Assembly (NCBI RefSeq): GCF_019097595.1
Contig: NC_080715.1
Span: 28,147,855 to 28,211,854, forward strand
From: Hemibagrus wyckioides
Taxonomy: Eukaryota; Chordata; Actinopteri; Siluriformes; Bagridae
Direction of reading: 5' to 3'
DNA length: 64,000 bases
Shown: in pieces, positions 57,933 through 64,000 of the stretch
Layout: the number at the start of each line of letters is the position of its first letter
How positions within the stretch are numbered: the first letter of the stretch is position 1
Position numbers and translations under genes: made by a program
The notes under the pieces: generated by a model
Databases searched by the model: none
What the model was told of the DNA's origin: nothing
The model's input: only the letters and a program-made list of their open reading frames with translations

Positions 57933-57940
57933 TATTTACA
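57933..57940 (-). promoter_or_regulatory. Pumilio-type element in 3'UTR
   Basis: The minus strand reads TGTAAATA, the consensus core bound by Pumilio-family repressors. It lies in the distal part of the proposed efnb2 3'UTR, 160 bp from an identical copy. A match to an 8-mer in a 3.6-kb AT-rich UTR is weak evidence alone. Confidence 0.35.
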
Positions 57941-58093
57941 CGATCTATTTACCGAAAAAAAAATGTAGTTTTTCTCTGTCATTTTTAACCCCATGTCTTT
58001 TTTAATTTTATAAAAAAAAAACAAAAAAAAAAAAAACATGGGAATAAGGCTATCATTTGAACCAGGGATTCATTTACAATACAAACATGAATT

Positions 58094-58101
58094 TATTTAC
58101 A
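58094..58101 (-). promoter_or_regulatory. second Pumilio-type element in 3'UTR
   Basis: The minus strand again reads TGTAAATA, the second exact copy in the proposed efnb2 3'UTR. It overlaps a possible proximal AATAAA (58092-58097), so use of that signal would remove the downstream copy and truncate this one. Confidence 0.35.
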
Positions 58102-60183
58102 GCTTTCTTACCTACAGGTGTAGGGTGCAAAGAATTAGTCATCTGAACCCGGGATGACGAAACGAGCAAGGCATTTTACAGTAGCCTGAAGACGCTTCAC
58201 TTTGCATTTCACAAACATCCGAGCTTCCGAGGGTGGCACAGCTGGGCGACTCTGGTTCCTCTCGTTACACTCGCGGAAGAATGTTTTTGAGTTGCTTAGT
58301 AAAGAGCGTAGCCTTCAGATTCAAAGAAACTAAGAAGATTGTCGTCTTTTTTCTTTCTTTTTTTTAAGTTCCATATCAGACAGCAACCAAACACTGGCGT
58401 GGGTGTGTGTTTCTGTAATATGAGCTTCAAAGCTGAATTTTTTTGTGAATGTGTTTTCACAGTTTATCTCATATCTACTGCACACAGTTAAAAAAAAATC
58501 ACTGAAAGAAATCTGCTTTATAAAAAAGAATACTGTTTGAGAAAAAAAGGAAACACAACAGGATTGTGTTGTTTCGTTTAGGTTGTATTGTTTTTGTTTA
58601 ATTTCACTCATTTCAGTGGATAAGAACACTTTTCCATAGGTGTAAGCATTTCATTTTGTCTCTCAATTGTTACAAAAATAAATAAAAATTGCATATTTGC
58701 TTATTTTGTGGCCTCTTACAGAGGCACAAACCTCAGATCCCACAAGGCTTGGCTTCTTGGCGAGATTCGACGATCTCCATGAAACAGATGGAAATGAAAA
58801 ATATGAACAATTAATACGCGACCATGGCGACCCACAGCCAAATTTCTGCTTACGTTCGAGTTATAGAAATAAAAAATCTCAAAAGTCCACCAGGGGGAGG
58901 GGGAGAGGGCGAACCTTATCGAATGTGTGAAGTGTTAATGAGGGAAATACACGAATAGTTCAATAGAAAAGTTCACATGTACAACCACACGCACCGTTAC
59001 GCTGACCAGAGGGTTTTTTTGTTTTTGTTTTTTGCGTGAGAGCCGAGGGACGAGGATGTTGTGGGAATCTACCCGGTCGGTCCCATGGGTGCAGCTACTT
59101 CCTCGCTTGCCAGCAGCTCTCTTTGTGTTTAATGTCAACATTTTCTTTGCCTAGGGAGTAGCACGAAAGTTGCCCCCCTTTTTTTTATGATTTACAATTT
59201 TAGCCTGAGCTAATTCCCGCCTGGCTGGCTTGGTAACTCATGTCCACTGCCCTCCTTCCCACTTGAGAGGCCTAATTTCAACCCAATGCTCTCTGAGCTT
59301 CATCAAACAAGACAGCCAAGCTAGAGGAGCCGGTTTAGTTTATCCTCGCTAAGCAAGATTCTGCCAGACTCGCCTTTCCTCCAGACTCTTTTTTGGCCCT
59401 TCCTTCTCATTCCTTTTAGCTATTTTAAACCCAACATGCTGTTTTTTCTCTCGAGTTTTCTTTCCCAAGCTGCCCCTATTTCCTGGCTGTATGTGTCAAT
59501 ATGTGTAGTATATGTGGTTCAAAAAGGCAACTATTTGTGTTGTGTTTTGGATTGATTACAAATTCAGAGTGAATGGGGTGATAAATGTATTGTTTGTTTG
59601 TTTTTTTAATGGGAAAAGTTTGCATAATGTGCCTGCTTGCTAAGTTATTAATATCTGCCTGGCCATTTGTGTGCTCTGTGTATCATAAATAAGTTCTACT
59701 TCTTATTTTTTTTTAATCTCATCTCTTCCGTTTTAATGTACAACTAAACAAAATCAGCAACATAACAAAATGTTAATTAAGTCTTCTGTTTTCATTTTTA
59801 AAAAAAAACGTAAATAATAATAATAATAATAATAATTATGCTAATAGCAATGCGTCAGATGACCCTGTGCTTTTGCATGAGTATGTCAGCACCAGTTCAT
59901 CAGAAATGGTTTTGTGAAAAATACTTGTGAGCGTGATAATAACGGCTTGACGATTGCTGTCGATGCCACCGTTTCACTCACTCTCGTGTGTGTGTGTGTG
60001 TGTGTATGTGAGAGATGGGCCAGGTTTGTTTCTTTTTTTTGTCAAAAGTGCTGCTAAAGTGTTCTTTCTTCCCCCTACCTTCTAATAACCTTTTTTTTTT
60101 CTTTCTCCCCTCTCTCTAGCCCTTGGCTTCAAACTTACATGAGTGAAATGTGTGCAATGTCAGTGTGTGTCTGTGTGTATCTC

Positions 60184-60219
<36 letters not shown>

Positions 60220-60990
60220 ACACAACGTACAAACAGCACGAATTAACCAGCACAACAGGATCTCTATGACAATACCTAAAACTATCAAACGAATCTGCAC
60301 GTGAGCCGTACTGGGAATGACGAAGAGAAATGCGAGTAAGACACGTGACCATACGCAAAGCCTTCAAGTAACGATTGTGAGAGTCACTTTGCAGGAGATA
60401 AAAAGAAGGAGATGAAGGGAGAGTGGAAACGATCGAGAAAAGGGGAAAAAAAACGGTGACCAAGAAGGCGAGTGAAACAGGTGATGTCCGCGTTAAGGTC
60501 CGATAGCACATCCCGATGATGAGTCCTGTTTCCTCAAAGTCCACTTCCTGTATCTGACCAATGAACCGAGGAGTTTCCCCATGACAGGCACCAGTTTGCA
60601 GTCAGGGTTTCCTTGATTTTTTTTTTTTTTTAACTTGAGTCACTTCATTCTGTCGCTCTTATTTTGTCCATCTCCTCGTAAGGAGAGTCCCCTCACTGCT
60701 TTTAAACACAACCCCTTGCCTCACAAACACACATCATTTAGTGCACGTGTTTCTTTTTTGTTACTAATCGTGAGGGGGCACGATTGAAAGCAGCAGCCTC
60801 ACTCCACCGCTTAAAAACTCTACACTGAAGAATAATAAGGAATATCTGGAAAATAAAAAAACAATTTTTTTTTTTTACGACAGCCACGAGAAGAGGCGCA
60901 GAGCGAGCTTCGTCACCCGCCCCCTATGGGGAGGGGCTGATTCATTGAGGGGGCAACAGGGTCAAAGTTCAAAGTTAAGTCCTCAGTCTT

Positions 60991-61397
60991 TCACACCTTG
61001 TAGTAGATGTTAGCAGGGCTCTGAGGAGGCATCTCCTGCACAATGTAGACGGGGTGGCCGTAATCGCCGCTCACTTTCTCGTAGTGCGGGCAGAAGACAC
61101 TGTCGGCCGTCCTCAGGGGGATGATGATGTCGCTGGGCTCGGAGCCGTTGTTGTTGCCACCGCCTCTTTTGGGCGTGGCCAGCGAGCCGAGCGACAGCGT
61201 GGTGGTGTGAGGGGGTGAGTGCTTGCCGTGGCGTCGCCGGTGTTTGAGCAGCAGCACTACCAGCATAACCACGACGGCCACGGCGATCACGCAGGCCGAG
61301 GCCACGCCGGCGAACAGAGCCACCTCGGAACCGATCACCGATGACGATTTACCTCCGTTGCCCCCTTCAACTGTCTCGCCATCCTGATGAAACGAAC
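60991..61397 (-). CDS. efnb2: ephrin-B2, last coding exon (transmembrane and cytoplasmic tail)
   Basis: Ephrin-B2 is a membrane-anchored ligand of EphB/EphA4 receptors. It signals in both directions in vascular, neural-crest and axon-guidance contexts. This exon encodes 134 residues plus a glycine split with the exon before it. Visible in order are a short Gly/Ser-rich juxtamembrane stretch, one hydrophobic segment ([12 protein letters not shown]... to VVLLL), a basic stop-transfer KHRRRH, a Ser/Thr-rich linker ([14 protein letters not shown]), [20 protein letters not shown], the Tyr-containing [14 protein letters not shown], and the C-terminal PDZ ligand IYYKV followed by TGA. The linker and [14 protein letters not shown] fit ephrin-B2 rather than B1 or B3, judged from memory of the family. 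The acceptor CAG lies just before 61397, after a pyrimidine-rich tract, and the phase is 1. The exon is markedly GC- and CpG-rich against its AT-rich surroundings. Which teleost paralogue (efnb2a or efnb2b) is undetermined. Confidence 0.97.
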
Positions 61398-61979
61398 CTG
61401 TGGAGAAAAACGACATGATGTCCTTTAATACATTCTCTTTTAATACAAATTATTAATAATTTGCAAAAATTATTACAACCGCAAGCAGAAATCTGATGTA
61501 CAAACAGTGGGGTTTTTTATTGTTTGTTTGGTGTTTAATTCATTTCTGATATGCTGTCCTAGGTTTAAATACAGACTTGCTACATTTATAGGCATTATGT
61601 TTTCTAGGCCTTGTGGGAGTCGGTGTGGCTCGCCGGACTGATTGCTCGTGCTTTGGGCTGCTTTACAAGCGGATTATGCTGCCTAAGACACTCCACTCAA
61701 ATGACTTTGACACCCATATGCTGCTTTTTGGAAGGGACGGAAGAGGAGGGAGTGGGGGGTAGAGCGAGAGAGAGACAGAGATGCTGAGGTATGCAGTGTG
61801 TGTGTGTGTGTGTTTGTTGTTTTGTGTCAGAAGGATTTGTGAACGTGAGATAGATGCTTGAGCAGCGAAGCTTTCCGAGCGAAGAAGAAGAAAGAGAAGA
61901 GATGATTATAGGGACTTAGGTTTATATATGTTTATGGGGGACTTTTCATTTTTAATTACACAAGAAAAACATAACGTAC

Positions 61980-62081
61980 CTGTTTTGTCAAGCACTTCGT
62001 TGGATTTGTCCTTGCCCGTTTCGGAGTATTTGGGCGGGTGTTTGGTGGGGTACTCTTTAGGAGGAAGAGGGTCTGATGGGT
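61980..62081 (-). CDS. efnb2: ephrin-B2, juxtamembrane spacer exon
   Basis: This 102-bp internal exon encodes the extracellular stalk between the receptor-binding domain and the membrane. It is rich in Pro, Lys, Ser and Thr (PSDPLPPKEYPTKHPPKYSE, then GKDKSNEVLDKT). The acceptor TTTTACACAG and donor CAG|GTACGT flank it. Both ends are phase 1: the exon starts with two bases of an Asn codon (A+AC, the A coming from the previous exon) and ends with one base of a Gly codon (G+GT) completed by the next exon. The frame therefore runs unbroken across both joints. The intron to the next exon is 582 bp (61398-61979). Stalk sequence is the least conserved part of ephrin-Bs, so its identity rests on position, phase and composition rather than on motif. 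Confidence 0.93.
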
Positions 62082-62432
62082 CTGTGTAAAACACACAAAG
62101 ATCACAATAATCAGCAGCAGAACAATAATGAATGACAGTGTGTGTGTGTTAGTGTGTTAGGGTGTGTAGTACAAGTGTGTGTATTAATTAACATGGCACA
62201 CACTCGAGGGGATTTCAGTGACCTTCAGCATCATGTGAGTGTGTGTGTGAGTGTGTTGAGTGATGGAGAGGCAGGAGAACAGGGTAGGTGTGACCTGCTA
62301 AAAATCATTGTGATTAATCAGTAATTACAGGGCGGGGTCTTCAGGACACAAAGGCTCTCGCTCTGTCACGCTGCTGTCACCGGACCCCGCCCACACAGAT
62401 CTGGAATGGAATGGAATGTCGAGGATACTCAC

Positions 62433-62525
62433 TTTGTCCAACCTTCATGACGATTTTCATGGACTTCGTTTTACATACTCCTCCTTCCTGGTTCTCCAGG
62501 CCCTCCATCGTGCCATTCGATGTTG
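62433..62525 (-). CDS. efnb2: ephrin-B2, end of receptor-binding (cupredoxin-like) domain
   Basis: This 93-bp exon encodes the last strand of the ephrin ectodomain: [17 protein letters not shown] followed by [13 protein letters not shown]. The TSNG...EGL.NQEGGVC.T..MKI.MKVGQ pattern is the family signature at the end of the ephrin domain, with the conserved Cys. NGT is a potential N-glycosylation site. The acceptor TTTCAG precedes 62525, and the donor is AAA|GTGAGT at 62433/62432; both ends are phase 1, and the 351-bp intron to the next exon keeps frame. The two bases at the exon start (CA) are consistent with a Ser codon split with the upstream exon. That exon, carrying most of the receptor-binding domain, and the signal-peptide exon were not found in 62526-64000 and must lie past the right edge. 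A (GA)n tract (about 62534-62578) sits directly upstream of the acceptor. Confidence 0.95.
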
Positions 62526-62535
62526 CTGAAAGAGG

Positions 62536-62577
<42 letters not shown>

Positions 62578-63280
62578 AGACAAGGTCAAGCTTCTTGCAG
62601 AGTGCTAAAGCGAGTGCAGTAAACTACAGCACATCATGCGCTGACATTAAAAAATAAAACCGATGTATCCCGGATGGCTCGTTCGAAACACGTCCTAGAG
62701 CTACACTGCATAAAACTTTCACTGCTTCAGCAGGGTTTCCTCTGACTACCCAGAATTCCTGCTGCTCCCTGGATGCGACCTTGGCCAAAACAAGTTGCAG
62801 GATGAATCTGCTGCATATGCAGACGCAATCTGCTAAAAGAAATTCTCATTATAGCTGATGGTATCTATGTTTATTGCAGATTTCTTATTGGCTGATGGTT
62901 GTGTTGTGCTGCTGATGTCAATTGTTACACTTAGTTTTTTGTGTCTTTTTATTTTTATTATTTATTTATTTTATTTTTTATTTATTTATTTGTTTGTTTA
63001 TTTTTGTAATAAATCATGAACTCTCAGCACACTTCCTTTTTTACTGATTCTGTTAATGTCACATTTAAAAGCTACATATATATATAACTGAGTTGTGAAT
63101 GTGTTCAGACTCTACATGGGTTTTCTAGACAGGAGTGAGTGTGTGTGTGTGTGTGTGTGTCTGTCTAGCGGCTTGCAGTCTATCAGGTCAGTAACACAGA
63201 GGTAACGAGCTGCCAGGGGCTTTAGTGTTTGGCCTCAATCCAGATCACTGTGGCCTGTGTTCATAGGAAAAGGGAGGTTT

Positions 63281-63313
<33 letters not shown>

Positions 63314-63416
63314 AGAGGGAGAGACGGGGTTAGAGCGAGGGGGGGGGGTAGACATGTCTGTCACAACTAGACCAACCTTTGGTGAATATGAGGGCAATTA
63401 AAAAGCAGGTGCTTCA

Positions 63417-63452
<36 letters not shown>

Positions 63453-63901
63453 TACACCTCAAGCTCTCCATCATGCTTTTCTTTCCCTCTTTCTCTTTGT
63501 TATCGACTTCATTTTCTTTTTCAACATCCTTTCCTGCAGAAATGAATGACTGTGTTTCATCTCTCTCTCTCTCTCCCTCGCTCTTGCTCTCTTTTCCGTA
63601 ACTCTTGCCTTCTCTCTCTCCCTCGCTCTTGCCCCCTCTCTCTCTCTCTAACCTTCGGCGCTTTAGTGCTTCAGAGGAGACGAGTCAGAAAGAGACACGG
63701 AAAGCTTCTTAATAGCTTGTTTTCTTTTCAGTTAGCTGATTTGATTTCAGAAATCCAGTTGTACCACATGCTCACGCTCGCTCAAACGAGAAGAACGAAC
63801 ACTGCACAACACAAAGAGAATGTGTGTGTGTGTGTGTGTGTGTGTGAGTGATTGCGCATGTCTGTCCGAGCTTTCCGAGATTTCTAACCCTGAGACAAGA
63901 C

Positions 63902-63938
<37 letters not shown>

Positions 63939-64000
63939 CACCACAAGTTGTCGTTTATGTAAAAAATAAATAAATAAATAAAGACAGAGACAGAGAGAAA
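62526..64000 (-). other. efnb2: efnb2 intron (upstream of the exon at 62433), partial
   Basis: No ephrin-domain coding sequence was found here, so I read this as intron running off the window. It holds (GA)n tracts (62534-62578, about 63280-63330, 63905-63934), (TG)n tracts (about 63136-63160, 63418-63438, 63821-63847), AT-rich (TTTA)n near 62945-63005, and short CT-rich blocks at 63560-63650. The small open frames here are products of those repeats. Confidence 0.7.

Larger units (their letters stand above)
57340..60990 (-). other. efnb2: probable efnb2 3' untranslated region
   Basis: Downstream of the ephrin-B2 stop codon about 3.65 kb runs without recognisable transposons and with fewer long microsatellites than the rest of the window. 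It does hold (TG)n tracts near 59988-60005 and 60187-60216 and a short (TAA)n near 59813. It ends at a poly(A) signal near 57363 (separate entry). Mammalian EFNB2 also has a multi-kilobase 3'UTR, so the length is plausible. Earlier AATAAA hexamers on the minus strand (for example 58092-58097 and around 57710-57745) could give shorter isoforms. The exact end is inferred; transcript reads would settle it. Confidence 0.6.

Overview
The window looks like vertebrate, most probably ray-finned fish, nuclear DNA. It is AT-rich and gene-poor and is saturated with microsatellites: (CA)n, (GA)n, (TTTC)n, (AAT)n and (TA)n. It also holds decayed Tc1/mariner, LINE, SINE and DIRS-like elements of types I associate with catfish, cyprinids and related fishes; the fish-group assignment is inference. 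Most open frames in the window are microsatellite artefacts.

One gene is certain. On the minus strand at 60991-62525 lie the last three coding exons of an ephrin-B2 gene (efnb2; whether the a or b fish paralogue cannot be told). They are the end of the receptor-binding ectodomain, the juxtamembrane spacer, and the transmembrane/cytoplasmic exon ending in the PDZ-binding tail. All intron phases are 1 and every splice joint is consistent. A probable 3.65-kb 3'UTR follows down to a poly(A) site near 57340. The signal-peptide and main receptor-binding exons lie beyond the right edge. At the far left (2-109, + strand) is a plausible coding exon with a strong splice donor from an unidentified gene.

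Layout: 0.1-8.4 kb microsatellites and a three-copy tandem repeat (3.1-4.4 kb); 7.6-8.0 kb a unique, CNE-like stretch with a 15-bp hairpin; 8.4-8.8 kb Tc1 remnant; 11.3 kb AT octamer satellite; 13.3-17.8 kb SINE pairs plus two Tc1-type deletion derivatives; 19.3 kb GAT/GAC minisatellite; 20.5-24.8 kb duplicated unit containing a TAGAG-type pentamer satellite with an 80-bp higher-order repeat; 26.4-29.6 kb (TTTC)n array punctuated by a conserved ~60-bp unit; 30.4-31 kb SINE-like repeat and (TA)n; 31.8-33.4 kb two deleted Tc1 copies; 36-38 kb and 41-43.3 kb local duplications; 39.5-40.06 kb LINE 3' end; 48.0-49.6 kb DIRS-like fragment with nested SINEs; 55.6-57.1 kb fish repeats and a GGAT array; then efnb2.

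I found no evidence of a new multi-gene system. The points most worth checking are the splice-acceptor-like array, the LINE/SINE tail sharing and shared SINE core, the nested transposons, the satellite duplication, and the hairpin at 7.76 kb.
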